Source of the DNA: Candidatus Monoglobus merdigallinarum
Lineage (GTDB): Bacteria; Bacillota; Clostridia; Monoglobales; Monoglobaceae
Length of the DNA stretch: 32,924 bases
Direction: 5' to 3'
Assembly: GCA_019112945.1 (NCBI GenBank)
Contig: DXIJ01000005.1
Span: forward strand, 1 to 32,924
Part shown: positions 9,979 to 19,186 of the stretch, one piece after another
How positions within the stretch are numbered: position 1 is the first letter of the stretch
Layout: every line of letters begins with the position of its first letter
The notes under the pieces: generated by a model
The model's database searches: none
Seen by the model: only the letters and a program-made list of their open reading frames with translations
Told to the model about the DNA's origin: nothing
Made by a program: the position numbers and the translations under genes

Positions 9979-12921
9979 ATGAGAAAGTATATCATCACGG
10001 TTATTTCAATAATACTGACGCTCTGTGCGTTTTCGGCAACGGGCGCGGCGGAGAGCTCTCTGCCCGCATTCCCCGGCGCGGAGGGCGGCGGAAAATACAC
10101 AGAGGGCGCAAGAGCAGGCGGCGCGGCCAGCGTCTATCATGTCACCAATCTAAACGCAAGCGGCGAGGGCTCCTTTGCGGATGCGGTATCGGAGCCAAAC
10201 CGCATAATCGTGTTTGACGTGGGCGGAGTTATCGATATGAAGGGCGATTCGCTCAGAATATCCGCCGACAATCTGACGATACTCGGCCAGACCGCGCCCG
10301 GGGACGGGATCACGATAACGGGCGGAGACCTTTTGCTTAACAATCAGGTCGAGCAGATAATTTTAAGATATATCCGCGTGAGGCCGACGGACAAATACGG
10401 CGGCGAGCCCGACGGCATAGGCGGCAGATGGAACAACCATATAATCATCGACCACTGCAGCACAAGCTGGGGCGTTGACGAGCTGCTGACGCTTTATGCG
10501 GGCTCAAGCGAAGACAGGACGCAGGGCGCAAACCTCACCGTTCAGAACACTATCGCCTCGGAAAGCCTTAAGATGTCCAACCACTTCAAGGGCTCTCACG
10601 GCTACGGCGCGATATGGGGAGCCACAAATTCCACCTGGCGCCTCAATCTGCTTGCTCATCACGACAGCAGAAGTCCGCGCCTTGACCGCGAGCTTCAAAA
10701 GACGGATATCAGAAACAATTGTTTCTACAACTGGGGGCTTAACAATTCCGCATACGGAGGCGAAGCATACTCCTACAATAACCAAACCCAAAACGGAACA
10801 TATGTAAACTGGGTGAACAACTACTATAAATACGGCCCCGGAACAAGCGCAAACAAGCGCAGCCGTATCTTTCAGTTCTCCGCTCCAAACGGCGGTGAAT
10901 CTCAGTTTTATGTAAACGGCAACTATGTGTACGGGTACGAGAGCGTGACGAATGACAACACTCTGGGGCTTGTTGACCCGGGGTATGTGACGCTTCTCGG
11001 CAGCGAGATTGATATGGGCGAGTATGCACTCCCGCACATGACCGCGGAGGAGGCATACGCGGAAGTACTCAAAAACGCGGGCGCAACGCTCCCGAGGCGC
11101 GACGCTATAGATGCAAGGATAATCGCGGATGTTAAAAATCAGACAGGCCGCATTATCAATAGTGCGGACGAAGTCGGCGGAGTGATAAATTCCGAGACCG
11201 TGACAAGGGTGTTTGAGATACCCTCTGATTGGAAAGAGGAACACGGCATGGGAAGCGCAAAAGAGACCGATATAGTAAACAGCGGCGAGTTTAAAGGCTA
11301 TACCTGGATAGAAGCGTATGTGAACGACCTGACAGAAGCACAGCCGGACCCGGCAAATCCATCAGTCATCGTCACATACCCGGCTATTCAGGCATTAAGC
11401 GACACCATAGACGGCGAGACGGTCACAAACGAAAACTGGCTCGTGCTGAGCGAGGGCGAGAGCTTTAACTACAAGGCCGCCGTCAAAGCCCAAAGCGGGA
11501 CAGAGCTTTCAAGAATCAAAATTTACGACGGCAGCGAGCTTATAGATACTATTAACGGCCTGAGCGGCGAGAGCTATACCCTAAACCGCGAGGTAACACT
11601 CAATCCGGGCACGCACTATATGACGCTGAGGGTCTATAACGACAGAGGCGAGGCGACCCAAAGCCCGACCTCTATAGTATATGTCAAAGGGGAGCAGGAG
11701 AGCACGGCAGGATTTTCACATGCTCAAATCGGCAGCACGCCGTTCGGCGAAAAAGGCGGCTCGTGGTACGGCAGCGGAACATATCATATCTTCGGCAGCG
11801 GCAAGATCACCTCTACCACCAATACATCCGACAACTCCTCGGGCAGCACCCAAGACAGCTGTGACTTTATGTATTGCCGCGTTTCGGGCGATTTTGACAT
11901 CACGGTAGAGGTCGAGCAGGTTCCCAAGAACGAGAACGGGGCCGTCTGCGGGATAATGATGAGGGAGAGTCTGGATTCCGGTTCAAGAATGGCTTTTCTT
12001 GCGGACGGCTGGCTGAAATACGGCGAAAATGTAAAAGTCATAAGCAGAACCGAAACCGACAGGCGCGGAAGAGTGAAATATTTTGAAGACGGCAGGGGCA
12101 ATTCAATCGACAACAGCAGCGACTACGACACAAGCAAGGACGAATACAAACTGCCCAAATACCTGAGAATGCAGAGGACGGGCGACACTCTGACATTTTC
12201 GGTCTCAAACAGCGGCGCTGACTTTTCAGACAACGCAAGGCAGCCGCTCAGCATAAACTTTTCGGGGCTCAGTGACACGGTATACTTAGGGCTTGCCGCG
12301 GATTCATGCGAGGGTACGCCAATGAAAGATTTTATGTCCGAAGCAGTGTTCAGCAGCCTGAGCATAACCGGCACGGCCGCCCCCGAGCCAATACCGACTG
12401 CTACGCCAACGCCAACGCCTACAGCAACACCAACCGCAACGCCTACAGCAACACCAACGCCCACAGCTACACCAACGCCAACACCGACTGCAACGCCAAC
12501 GCCTACAGCAACGCCAACGCCAACACCTACCGCAACACCAACACCCACGCCTACGCTAACAGCAACACCGACCGCTACACCAACGCCAACACCGACTGCA
12601 ACACCGACTTTGGCACCTACGCCTACGCCTACATTAAGACCCGGGGTATATTATGACAAAGCCCCGGCGACTGATGGAAGCGCGGTTACAGCAACGGCGG
12701 TCAACAACAGCTCCGGCCGTGCAGCAGTGATAATATGCGTATACGAGCAAGACACCGAGATACTCAGCGAGATATTTATTGAGCCTATTGAGCCGGGTGA
12801 AGTGAAGCATATCGAAAAGGATATCGGCAATACCGGCAAGCCTGTAAAGGTCATGCTATGGGATGAGAATATGTCTCCCGTGTGTACGCCGTCAGTTTTC
12901 GGCGCTGCGCAGGAGGCATAG
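9979..12921 (+). CDS. Secreted multidomain pectate lyase (PL1-like)
   Basis: An extracellular enzyme expected to cleave polygalacturonate by beta-elimination. The 980-residue protein begins with a signal peptide ([26 protein letters not shown]). The right-handed beta-helix lyase domain spans about residues 28-400, with the family opening [31 protein letters not shown] and [10 protein letters not shown], and [12 protein letters not shown] in the active-site region. An Ig-like region (about 465-570) is followed by a concanavalin-like or carbohydrate-binding-like domain (about 575-800), a threonine/proline linker (about 805-887) and a C-terminal module of about 90 residues. No LPXTG, SLH or dockerin motif was seen, so it is probably secreted free or bound through an unrecognised module. 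GGAGG precedes the ATG. The family assignment is from motif recall; precise activity is inferred. Confidence 0.88.
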   Translation: MRKYIITVISIILTLCAFSATGAAESSLPAFPGAEGGGKYTEGARAGGAASVYHVTNLNASGEGSFADAVSEPNRIIVFDVGGVIDMKGDSLRISADNLTILGQTAPGDGITITGGDLLLNNQVEQIILRYIRVRPTDKYGGEPDGIGGRWNNHIIIDHCSTSWGVDELLTLYAGSSEDRTQGANLTVQNTIASESLKMSNHFKGSHGYGAIWGATNSTWRLNLLAHHDSRSPRLDRELQKTDIRNNCFYNWGLNNSAYGGEAYSYNNQTQNGTYVNWVNNYYKYGPGTSANKRSRIFQFSAPNGGESQFYVNGNYVYGYESVTNDNTLGLVDPGYVTLLGSEIDMGEYALPHMTAEEAYAEVLKNAGATLPRRDAIDARIIADVKNQTGRIINSADEVGGVINSETVTRVFEIPSDWKEEHGMGSAKETDIVNSGEFKGYTWIEAYVNDLTEAQPDPANPSVIVTYPAIQALSDTIDGETVTNENWLVLSEGESFNYKAAVKAQSGTELSRIKIYDGSELIDTINGLSGESYTLNREVTLNPGTHYMTLRVYNDRGEATQSPTSIVYVKGEQESTAGFSHAQIGSTPFGEKGGSWYGSGTYHIFGSGKITSTTNTSDNSSGSTQDSCDFMYCRVSGDFDITVEVEQVPKNENGAVCGIMMRESLDSGSRMAFLADGWLKYGENVKVISRTETDRRGRVKYFEDGRGNSIDNSSDYDTSKDEYKLPKYLRMQRTGDTLTFSVSNSGADFSDNARQPLSINFSGLSDTVYLGLAADSCEGTPMKDFMSEAVFSSLSITGTAAPEPIPTATPTPTPTATPTATPTATPTPTATPTPTPTATPTPTATPTPTPTATPTPTPTLTATPTATPTPTPTATPTLAPTPTPTLRPGVYYDKAPATDGSAVTATAVNNSSGRAAVIICVYEQDTEILSEIFIEPIEPGEVKHIEKDIGNTGKPVKVMLWDENMSPVCTPSVFGAAQEA
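12394..12640 (+). repeat. In-gene tandem repeat encoding a Thr-Pro linker
   Basis: About 245 bases of six-base-like units (CAACGCCAACGCCTACAGCA and variants) encode alternating TPTP and TATP. Low-complexity linkers of this type join domains in secreted glycan-degrading enzymes and are often O-glycosylated. The DNA repeat is prone to copy-number change; since most units are six bases, length changes would usually keep frame. Confidence 0.9.
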
Positions 12922-12960
12922 CAGTCCGGAGGCGTATGCAGAGGTTTTAGGATGAATTTG

Positions 12961-12989
12961 TTGACTGCGCCGCAGGTTTGTGTTATACT
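12961..12989 (+). promoter_or_regulatory. Promoter of the TetR gene
   Basis: TTGACT (12961-12966), 17 bases and TATACT (12984-12989) lie about 34 bases before the regulator's ATG. No clear operator palindrome was seen over it. No convincing terminator was found between the lyase stop at 12921 and this promoter. Confidence 0.65.
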
Positions 12990-13022
12990 GGCTTAAGAAT
13001 ACAAATGCTAAGGTAGAATACT

Positions 13023-13553
13023 ATGAATGTGAAAGACCAAATAGCCGATATTTTTCTGGAGCTCGTCAGAAAAAAGAGCGTAGATAAGATAACGGTCAGA
13101 GATATCGTTGAAAAATGCGGGATCACAAGGCAGTCCTTTTATTATCATTTCAGTGATATTTTTAATCTTATCGAGTGGATCATGCAGCGGGAATGCAGCA
13201 GACTGCTGGCGGACGTTTCCGGTGATGACACTCCTGAGCAGTGCGCAAAAAAGCTGCTTAAAAGCACGTATGAAAACCGCGGGCTGATAAAACGCCTGAC
13301 CAACACAAAAGAGCTTGAAACGGTCGAGAAGATAATCATAAACACTGTCAGAGCGTTTTTAATAAAAATTGCCGACCCGTATAAGACCTCAAACGTATCC
13401 GCCGCGGAGCTCGATATGACACTTGATTTTTATTCGTTTGCGGTCGCAGGCTTCATTATGGGGCTGCACGGGCGCAATGATACGGATGTGGAGCGCGCCT
13501 CCGCTCAGCTGCTGAAATTGCTCAGAGGACAGGTGCAGCTCACAGATGCTTAA
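13023..13553 (+). CDS. TetR/AcrR family transcriptional regulator
   Basis: The 176-residue protein has an N-terminal helix-turn-helix (ITVRDIVEKCGITRQSFYYHFSD, about residues 23-46), typical of TetR regulators, and an all-helical ligand/dimer domain resembling the DhaS-like subgroup. The target and ligand are unknown. It has its own promoter and terminator, so it is monocistronic; it lies between the lyase and the ftsH group and could regulate either or neither. The ribosome-binding site is weak (AAGG about 11 bases before ATG). Confidence 0.85.
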   Translation: MNVKDQIADIFLELVRKKSVDKITVRDIVEKCGITRQSFYYHFSDIFNLIEWIMQRECSRLLADVSGDDTPEQCAKKLLKSTYENRGLIKRLTNTKELETVEKIIINTVRAFLIKIADPYKTSNVSAAELDMTLDFYSFAVAGFIMGLHGRNDTDVERASAQLLKLLRGQVQLTDA

Positions 13554-13588
13554 CAGCGTTTTTACACTTTTTGTGTTTTGTAAAGTAC

Positions 13589-13625
13589 AGAAACGGGATT
13601 TTGTCAGTTCCGTTTCTTATTTTTT
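13589..13625 (+). terminator. Intrinsic terminator of the TetR gene
   Basis: AGAAACGG (13589-13596) pairs with CCGTTTCT (13610-13617) and is followed by TATTTTTTG. The T-tract is directly upstream of the next promoter's -10 element. Confidence 0.75.
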
Positions 13626-13627
13626 GT

Positions 13628-13635
13628 GCTATAAT
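13628..13635 (+). promoter_or_regulatory. Extended -10 promoter for the ftsH group
   Basis: TATAAT at 13630-13635 is preceded by TG one base upstream (TGCTATAAT), an extended -10 element. No good -35 lies 17 bases upstream. It would start transcription about 75 bases before the next gene. Confidence 0.45.
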
Positions 13636-13717
13636 CATAATAACTAAGATGGGCCGCTTTTCTTGATACGCCGGCACTGCACCCATTATCTGACAAAACC
13701 CATCGGGAGGCGCAAAC

Positions 13718-14161
13718 ATGTACGAGGGAATATTAGCCGCAAAACTCTGTGAGCTCAGCTCAAGCTGCGCACAGCTTAAAGACCGCACAGACGTCTGCCG
13801 CAACGAGGACGCGGACGGGCTCAAAGCGTCCATACGGCAGATAAGCGAAGAATGCGCCGAAAGCGAAGCAGCCCTTAAAAACGGTGCACTAAACGGAAAG
13901 AATCCCGGTGCGGCCGCACTTTCGGAATTGTATCTTGAGTTTTCGGAAAGGCTCGCGGAAACCGTTAAGAACATATCCGGCAAGGCGCTGTTTGACGAGC
14001 TCTCACCGTCGGAGGACGATGCGGAAAGAGCAATGCTGTTTGCCGAATACGCCATTGACTTTGCGGTATATGCCGCGCGCCAGGCAACGCTTGCCGCAAT
14101 GACGGCGGTATATAAGGAGAAGCGTCTCAGCAGCGCGGAGGACGGCCGCGGTAAACTTTAA
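13718..14161 (+). CDS. Small helical hypothetical protein
   Basis: A 147-residue, alanine- and glutamate-rich protein with no signal peptide, membrane segment or recognised domain. Predicted content is mostly helical (LSELYLEFSERLAETVKNISGKALFDEL; AERAMLFAEYAIDFAVYAARQATLAAM). GGGAGG precedes the ATG at a good distance, and ftsH begins 23 bases after its stop, so the two are probably cotranscribed. Function unknown; a role linked to the FtsH protease is only a guess from position. Confidence 0.75.
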   Translation: MYEGILAAKLCELSSSCAQLKDRTDVCRNEDADGLKASIRQISEECAESEAALKNGALNGKNPGAAALSELYLEFSERLAETVKNISGKALFDELSPSEDDAERAMLFAEYAIDFAVYAARQATLAAMTAVYKEKRLSSAEDGRGKL

Positions 14162-14184
14162 TACAAGAACCGGGAGGAATCTTT

Positions 14185-15999
14185 ATGAATGAAGTAAAAT
14201 CACCGAAAAAACCTCTTATCTACTACTATGCGATAGCGCTGATAATACTTATGCTTTTGAACATCTTTGTCATGCCGCAGCTGATGAAGCCGCACGTGAG
14301 CGAAGTCGATTACGGAACGTTCATAAGCATGACCGAGAGCAGCGATATCGGCTACGTACAGGTACAGGACAATCAGATAATATTTACCGACAAAAACGAG
14401 GAAAACATATACAAGACCGGAGTAATGGACGACCCCGGACTGACCGAGAGGCTGTATAATTCGGGCGCGAAGTTTTCGCAGGAGATAGTGCAGGAGGCGT
14501 CCCCGATCGCAGCGCTGTTCTTCTCCTGGATCCTGCCGACGCTGATATTTATCGGCATAGGCCAGCTTATCTCACGCCGCATTACAAACAAAATGGGCGG
14601 TTCAAATTCCATGATGTTCGGAATGGGCAAGAGCAAGGCAAAGATATATGTAAGGTCTACGTCTGGCATTAAGTTTTCCGACGTTGCGGGAGAAGACGAG
14701 GCAAAGGAAAACTTAAGCGAGATAGTGGATTATCTGCACAATCCCGAAAAATACAGCTCCATAGGCGCTTCAATGCCAAAGGGCATACTGCTTGTCGGGC
14801 CTCCCGGAACAGGCAAAACAATGCTCGCAAAAGCTGTTGCCGGCGAATCCAACGTTCCGTTCTTCTCCATCTCGGGCTCCGAGTTTGTGGAGATGTTTGT
14901 CGGAATGGGCGCGTCAAAGGTGCGCGACCTGTTCAGCCAGGCAAAAGAGAAAGCCCCCTGCATAGTGTTCATTGACGAGATCGACGCTATAGGCAAAAAG
15001 CGTGACGGACAGCCGGGCGGAAACGATGAGCGTGAGCAGACACTCAACCAGCTGCTGACCGAGATGGACGGCTTTGAAGAAAACACGGGCGTTATCATTC
15101 TCGCGGCCACAAACCGTCCGGAATCGCTCGATCCCGCGCTGCTGCGTCCCGGACGCTTTGACAGGCGTGTCCCCGTTGAGCTGCCGGACCTTAAAGGACG
15201 TGCGGAAATATTAAAGGTTCACGCCCGCAAAATAAAGACCGATCCAAACATCGATTACAGCACTATCGCCCGCATGGCGTCCGGTGCGTCGGGCGCAGAG
15301 CTTGCAAACATCGTCAACGAAGCCGCGCTCCGTGCGGTGCGCAGCGGCAGGAACTCGGTCACTCAGGCCGATATGGAAGAAAGTATCGAGGTCGTGATAG
15401 CGGGATATCAAAAAAAGAACGCTATCCTTTCGGACAGGGAAAAACGCATTGTCGCATACCACGAAACCGGCCATGCTCTTGCGGCCGCGCTGCAGACACA
15501 TTCCGCACCGGTGCAGAAGATAACGATAATACCCCGCACCTCGGGCGCACTCGGATACACTATGCAGATTGATGAGGGAAACCATTATCTTATGTCTAAG
15601 GAAGAGCTTGAGAATAAGATAGCGACATACACGGCAGGCAGAGCTGCTGAGGAGGTCGTGTTCGGCTCGGTCACTACGGGCGCGTCAAACGATATTGAGC
15701 AGGCGACAAAACTTGCGCGCGCTATGATCGCAAGATACGGCATGAGCGAAGATTTTGACATGGTCGCCATGGAAAGCGTTACAAATCAATATCTCGGCGG
15801 TGATAACTCGCTTGCGTGCTCACCGGAAACACAGGCCAAAATCGACGCAGCGGTTGTGGATATTGTCAAAACCCAGCACCAAAAAGCACGGAAGCTGCTC
15901 GAAGCAAACAGAGAAAAACTTGACGCTCTCACTCTTTATCTGTACGAAAAGGAAACTATCACAGGCGATGAGTTTATGCAAATTCTAAACAAAGAATAA
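14185..15999 (+). CDS. ftsH: ATP-dependent zinc metalloprotease FtsH
   Basis: Membrane-anchored AAA+ protease that degrades misfolded membrane proteins and selected regulators. The 604-residue protein has two N-terminal membrane segments (about 11-31 and 107-127) around a short extracytoplasmic domain. Walker A is GPPGTGKT (about 205-212), Walker B is [10 protein letters not shown], the second region of homology is [21 protein letters not shown], and the zinc protease motif is HETGH (about 426-430) with the third-ligand region ASNDIEQAT (about 503). All key residues are present. GGGAGG precedes the ATG. It is slightly short at the C-terminus compared with B. subtilis FtsH but ends in a normal way. 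Confidence 0.95.
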   Translation: MNEVKSPKKPLIYYYAIALIILMLLNIFVMPQLMKPHVSEVDYGTFISMTESSDIGYVQVQDNQIIFTDKNEENIYKTGVMDDPGLTERLYNSGAKFSQEIVQEASPIAALFFSWILPTLIFIGIGQLISRRITNKMGGSNSMMFGMGKSKAKIYVRSTSGIKFSDVAGEDEAKENLSEIVDYLHNPEKYSSIGASMPKGILLVGPPGTGKTMLAKAVAGESNVPFFSISGSEFVEMFVGMGASKVRDLFSQAKEKAPCIVFIDEIDAIGKKRDGQPGGNDEREQTLNQLLTEMDGFEENTGVIILAATNRPESLDPALLRPGRFDRRVPVELPDLKGRAEILKVHARKIKTDPNIDYSTIARMASGASGAELANIVNEAALRAVRSGRNSVTQADMEESIEVVIAGYQKKNAILSDREKRIVAYHETGHALAAALQTHSAPVQKITIIPRTSGALGYTMQIDEGNHYLMSKEELENKIATYTAGRAAEEVVFGSVTTGASNDIEQATKLARAMIARYGMSEDFDMVAMESVTNQYLGGDNSLACSPETQAKIDAAVVDIVKTQHQKARKLLEANREKLDALTLYLYEKETITGDEFMQILNKE

Positions 16000-16011
16000 G
16001 GATGTTTTATT

Positions 16012-16812
16012 ATGAATATACTTTTTGCCGTAAACACAAAAGTAAAACAGCAGCTCATAAACTGCATCTATTCAATAGTGAGATTTAACAACAGATATGA
16101 TATATATATCCTGCACTCCGATTTCGGCGCAGAGGATATAAGAGAGATCAAAGACCGCTTCCCAAAAGACGTATCCATCACCTTTATATACGTCTCCCCG
16201 GAGCTTACACGCGGCTTCCCCGTGAGCAGGCGGTATCCTAAAGAGATATACTACAGGCTGTTTGCGGCGCAGGTGCTCCCGGGCGATTTGGACAGGATAC
16301 TGTATCTTGATGCAGATACTGTAGTTATAAACCCTCTCGACGAACTGTACGGAGCCGAATTTGACGGCGCGTATTATATCGGCTGCACCCATATACGAAA
16401 AGCGCTGACAAAGGCAAATCAAAAACGGCTCGGCGTAAAAGGCGGCGGCGTATACATCAACACAGGCGTAATGCTTATCAATCTAAAAAAGCTCAGAGAG
16501 GAGCAGTCTCTGACCGAAATACGTGAATTTGCGGAAAAAAACGCCTCGCGGCTGCTCCTGCCCGACCAGGATATCATAGCGGCGCTTTACGGCCGCAATA
16601 TCAAGACGTCCGACAGTATGCGCTACAACCTGACCGAAAGGGCGCTCATGCTCCACAATGCCGGCGCCCGCCGCGAAAAACGGGATATTGAATGGGTGAG
16701 GCAAAATACCGTGATAATCCATTATATAGGCAAAAGCAAGCCTTGGGAAAACGGCTGCAGCGGGACACTCGGAGTATTTTATGACGAGCTTAAAGCAAGC
16801 GTCAACTCATAG
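16012..16812 (+). CDS. GT8-family glycosyltransferase
   Basis: A 266-residue protein of the glycosyltransferase 8 family, which transfers glucose or galactose from nucleotide sugars, often to surface polysaccharides or lipopolysaccharide-like acceptors. The metal-binding DXD motif is in YLDADTVV (about 97-104), the N-terminal nucleotide-binding strand is MNILFAVNTKVKQQLINCIYSI, and the late HYIGKSKPW motif is characteristic of GT8. Its AAGGATG ribosome-binding site lies in the 12-base gap after ftsH, so the two are very probably one operon. Donor and acceptor unknown. Confidence 0.88.
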   Translation: MNILFAVNTKVKQQLINCIYSIVRFNNRYDIYILHSDFGAEDIREIKDRFPKDVSITFIYVSPELTRGFPVSRRYPKEIYYRLFAAQVLPGDLDRILYLDADTVVINPLDELYGAEFDGAYYIGCTHIRKALTKANQKRLGVKGGGVYINTGVMLINLKKLREEQSLTEIREFAEKNASRLLLPDQDIIAALYGRNIKTSDSMRYNLTERALMLHNAGARREKRDIEWVRQNTVIIHYIGKSKPWENGCSGTLGVFYDELKASVNS

Positions 16813-16928
16813 CCGCAGAGAAAAACTCAGTACGTATAAACCGTGAAAAGTTTAACGCCCCATGTATAGCACAGGCAAATTAAGGCAATGCTATAAAGCA
16901 ACTCAAAAAAACACAGGGGGGCTTAAAA

Positions 16929-17207
16929 ATGACTTTAAAAAACAAACGGCAGGTACTGATAATCAATGATATAAGATCAGACAAGATAGAGCAGGCGATA
17001 TTCATCCTGCGCGACGAGAAAGACAGCCGGACGCACGGCGTCGAGAGCGATATCGTCCTTGAAGCACATCGGATAATAAACGGCGTACTGTATTCGCCGT
17101 CCGCCTCCTGCGGCGGAGAGAAGAAGCACAAAAAACTGATGCGCGCCGCCGTGTGGCTGCTCTCTGCAGCCGCAGCCGCACTGCTTATGATTTTGCTGCT
17201 GACTTAG
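16929..17207 (+). CDS. Small C-terminally anchored membrane protein, unknown function
   Basis: A 92-residue protein whose first 60 residues are soluble (KRQVLIINDIRSDKIEQAIFILRDE...LEAHRIINGVLY), followed by a Lys/His-rich stretch and a C-terminal hydrophobic segment (about 73-92) that could anchor it with the N-terminus in the cytoplasm. GGGGGG stands nine or so bases before the ATG. It is followed directly by a strong hairpin terminator. A TGCTATAAA element near 16890 may be its own extended -10 promoter. Not a family I recognise. Confidence 0.65.
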   Translation: MTLKNKRQVLIINDIRSDKIEQAIFILRDEKDSRTHGVESDIVLEAHRIINGVLYSPSASCGGEKKHKKLMRAAVWLLSAAAAALLMILLLT

Positions 17208-17218
17208 GCTAACAAAAA

Positions 17219-17261
17219 AGGCCTTGTTTCAGGAATCTTACGATCCGAAACAAGGTCTTTT
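17219..17261. terminator. Bidirectional intrinsic terminator
   Basis: GCCTTGTTTC (17221-17230) pairs with GAAACAAGGT (17247-17256). T-runs lie on both sides when read on each strand (TCTTTTA on plus, CCTTTTTTG on minus). It ends the small membrane protein gene and may back up the rpmE terminator. Confidence 0.8.
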
Positions 17262-17287
17262 ATATTGCCTGAAAGCCTGCATAACAG

Positions 17288-17311
17288 TCTAAAAGGCTGC
17301 CTGAGGCAGCC
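17288..17311 (-). terminator. Intrinsic terminator of rpmE
   Basis: On the minus strand, GGCTGCC, loop TCA, GGCAGCC and TTTTAG follow 12 bases after the rpmE stop. The short GC-rich stem and T-tract fit a rho-independent terminator. Confidence 0.75.
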
Positions 17312-17323
17312 GCAAATAAATCA

Positions 17324-17527
17324 TTATTTATCAAGACCATAACGCTTCTTGAACTTGTCAACTCTGCCGCCGGTATCGACAAGCTTCTGCTTTCCGGTGT
17401 AGAAAGGATGACAAGCAGAACAAATTTCTATACGGATATCTTTCTTTGTAGAACCCGTGTCGATAACATTACCGCATGCACATCTTATCTGTGTCTGCTC
17501 ATAATTCGGATGAATTCCCTCTTTCAT
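17324..17527 (-). CDS. rpmE: 50S ribosomal protein L31 (zinc type)
   Basis: A 67-residue protein of the large ribosomal subunit. It is the zinc-binding C+ form: Cys16 and Cys18 (CAC) with Cys36 and Cys39 (CSAC). The opening MKEGIHPNY and the [25 protein letters not shown] end are typical. GAGGTG precedes the ATG. It has its own promoter and terminator. Zinc-free paralogs usually replace this form under zinc limitation; none is in the window. Confidence 0.96.
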   Translation of the reverse strand: MKEGIHPNYEQTQIRCACGNVIDTGSTKKDIRIEICSACHPFYTGKQKLVDTGGRVDKFKKRYGLDK

Positions 17528-17589
17528 TGCGTTTCACCTCTTTCAATATATAAACTTAAATTTTTACTGATTAAATTGCAACGGCGTAT

Positions 17590-17618
17590 ATTATAACACA
17601 CCTTTATAAAGAAATCAA
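17590..17618 (-). promoter_or_regulatory. rpmE promoter
   Basis: On the minus strand, TTGATT (17613-17618), 17 bases and TATAAT (17590-17595) lie about 62 bases upstream of the rpmE ATG. They sit only about 25 bases after the pfkA stop. Confidence 0.7.
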
Positions 17619-17642
17619 CACTTTTTATCAAAAATATTTATT

Positions 17643-18743
17643 TTAATCGCCGAGGCACATATTGATAGCTCTTGCCGCCTTGATCCAATAGCTCTCCGGT
17701 TCGACCGCCTTATTCTTTCCTATGACGTTCTCAAGAGAGTCATAGCTGAGGTTTGAACCGTCAAGAACTACCATATTTCCGAACTTTCCGGCCATGACAA
17801 GCTCGACTGCATATGAACCGTAGCGTGTGGACAGGATTCTGTCGTTTGCCGTCGGCGAACCGCCGCGCTGCGTATGTCCGAGTATCGTCGCACGGCATTC
17901 AAGCCCCGCAAGATGCTCAAGCTGTCCTGCAATGACCTCGCCTATACCGCCCAGTCTTATCGGGTCGGGGCTGTTCTCTACGACCTTTGAGACAACAATA
18001 TCTCCGCCCAGCGGCTTTGCGCCCTCAGCGACGACGACTATGGCAAAGTTCTTGCCCCTTGCCCTGTTTTCCTTTATCGTCTCGGCAACCTTGTTTATAT
18101 CATACGGTATCTCCGGTATCAGCGCAGCGTCTGCTCCGCCTGCGAGTGCGGACGCTATCGCAATAAATCCCGCATATCTTCCCATTACCTCGACCACAAT
18201 CGTCCTGCTGTGGGATTCCGCAGTCGTCCTCAGCTTATCTATAGCCTCGGTCGCGGTCGCAACCGCCGTATCAAAGCCGAAAGTGGTATCTGTAGAAGCA
18301 AGGTCGTTGTCAATCGTTTTGGGTACGCCTATCACCTTAACGCCCTTGCGCGCAAAATCGCGTCCCGAGGTCAGCGTTCCGTCGCCGCCTATAACAATAA
18401 GCGCGTCTATGCCGGCTCTCTTTAAGTTGTTAACGCCCACGTCGGATACATCACCGCGCTGCTCCTGGCCGTGCTCGTCAACATATGTGTAATCAAAAAG
18501 GTTATCCTTGTTTGAACTGTACAGCATTGTTCCGCCCTTTGAGATTATTCCCGAAACATCATGAAGCGTAAGCGGAACAAACTCTTCCTCGCCGAGATAC
18601 AAACCGCGGTAACCGTGCTTGATTCCGATGACCTCAAGCCCGTATTTCTGTATAGCCGTCTTTACAACGGCTCTGATCACCGCATTTAAGCCCGGACAGT
18701 CTCCGCCGCCGGTCATTACTCCTATTCTTTTAATTTCACTCAT
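17643..18743 (-). CDS. pfkA: 6-phosphofructokinase (mixed-substrate type)
   Basis: Phosphorylates fructose-6-phosphate to the 1,6-bisphosphate in glycolysis. The 366-residue protein opens with GVMTGGGDCPGLNAVIR, has the phosphoryl-donor loop GGDGT (about 119-123), the catalytic PKTIDND (about 141-147), MGRYAG (about 180) and GHTQRGGSPTANDR. Donor-site residues are mixed: glycine in GGDGT fits ATP use, while lysine in PKTIDND is typical of pyrophosphate enzymes (ATP enzymes have PGTIDND). This combination is the so-called group III or mixed-substrate branch. Whether ATP or pyrophosphate is the donor cannot be read from sequence alone. GGAGG precedes the ATG. Confidence 0.93.
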   Translation of the reverse strand: MSEIKRIGVMTGGGDCPGLNAVIRAVVKTAIQKYGLEVIGIKHGYRGLYLGEEEFVPLTLHDVSGIISKGGTMLYSSNKDNLFDYTYVDEHGQEQRGDVSDVGVNNLKRAGIDALIVIGGDGTLTSGRDFARKGVKVIGVPKTIDNDLASTDTTFGFDTAVATATEAIDKLRTTAESHSRTIVVEVMGRYAGFIAIASALAGGADAALIPEIPYDINKVAETIKENRARGKNFAIVVVAEGAKPLGGDIVVSKVVENSPDPIRLGGIGEVIAGQLEHLAGLECRATILGHTQRGGSPTANDRILSTRYGSYAVELVMAGKFGNMVVLDGSNLSYDSLENVIGKNKAVEPESYWIKAARAINMCLGD

Positions 18744-19062
18744 TTTCTGACCTCCAAAACAAATTATAAAGGTGGATTTTATAATAAAATTTATTACAGT
18801 TTAATATGCAGGCATATATCAGCCCGCGGCAATTTACAAAAGTTTACTTGCATACATACTACAGTTTACTCCATTAAACCATAAAAATCAAGCAAAAATA
18901 ACATCAGTCAATGTTTTTTGTATACTGTAACAAAAACGCCTTTTCCGCCGCCCGCCTTTTTAAATAAATCCGATACACAAATCATAAGATACGGCGCATT
19001 GACAAACAGTTCACAATCACACCCGATACGGCAAAAATTTTAAAAAATATTCCAAATTGCTC

Positions 19063-19091
19063 TTGCCAACCCATTGATATTGAGTTATAAT
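19063..19091 (+). promoter_or_regulatory. eda-kdgK promoter
   Basis: TTGCCA (19063-19068), 17 bases and TATAAT (19086-19091) give a good promoter with a start near 19098. A second TATAAT sits at 19105-19110 with TTGAGT 19 bases before it, a possible alternative. Confidence 0.6.
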
Positions 19092-19123
19092 ATTGATGGT
19101 GTGATATAATTTTGTATAAGCAA

Positions 19124-19161
19124 TTATTGTAAAAGCTATTATTTATTGTAAAAACTATTAT
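19124..19161 (+). repeat. Two 19-bp tandem repeats in the eda leader
   Basis: Two consecutive 19-base units (TTATTGTAAAAGCTATTAT and a copy with A for G) sit between the promoter and the eda ribosome-binding site. They could be a regulator-binding site or simply AT-rich slippage. Confidence 0.6.
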
Positions 19162-19186
19162 TTATATATTTATAGGAGGTTTCAAA

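Larger units (their letters stand above)
18744..19186. promoter_or_regulatory. Divergent pfkA / eda control region
   Basis: This 443-base gap has no credible gene. A possible pfkA promoter on the minus strand is TTGATT (18886-18891), 17 bases, TAAACT (18863-18868). The eda promoter is at 19063-19091. A short direct repeat GTTTACT (18842-18848, 18864-18870) brackets the pfkA -10 region. No catabolite (cre-like) site was recognised. Confidence 0.45.

Noticed and set aside
12123-12548. Minus-strand ORF encoding a GVGVAVGV repeat
   Set aside because: It is the reverse translation of the Thr-Pro linker repeat of the pectate lyase.
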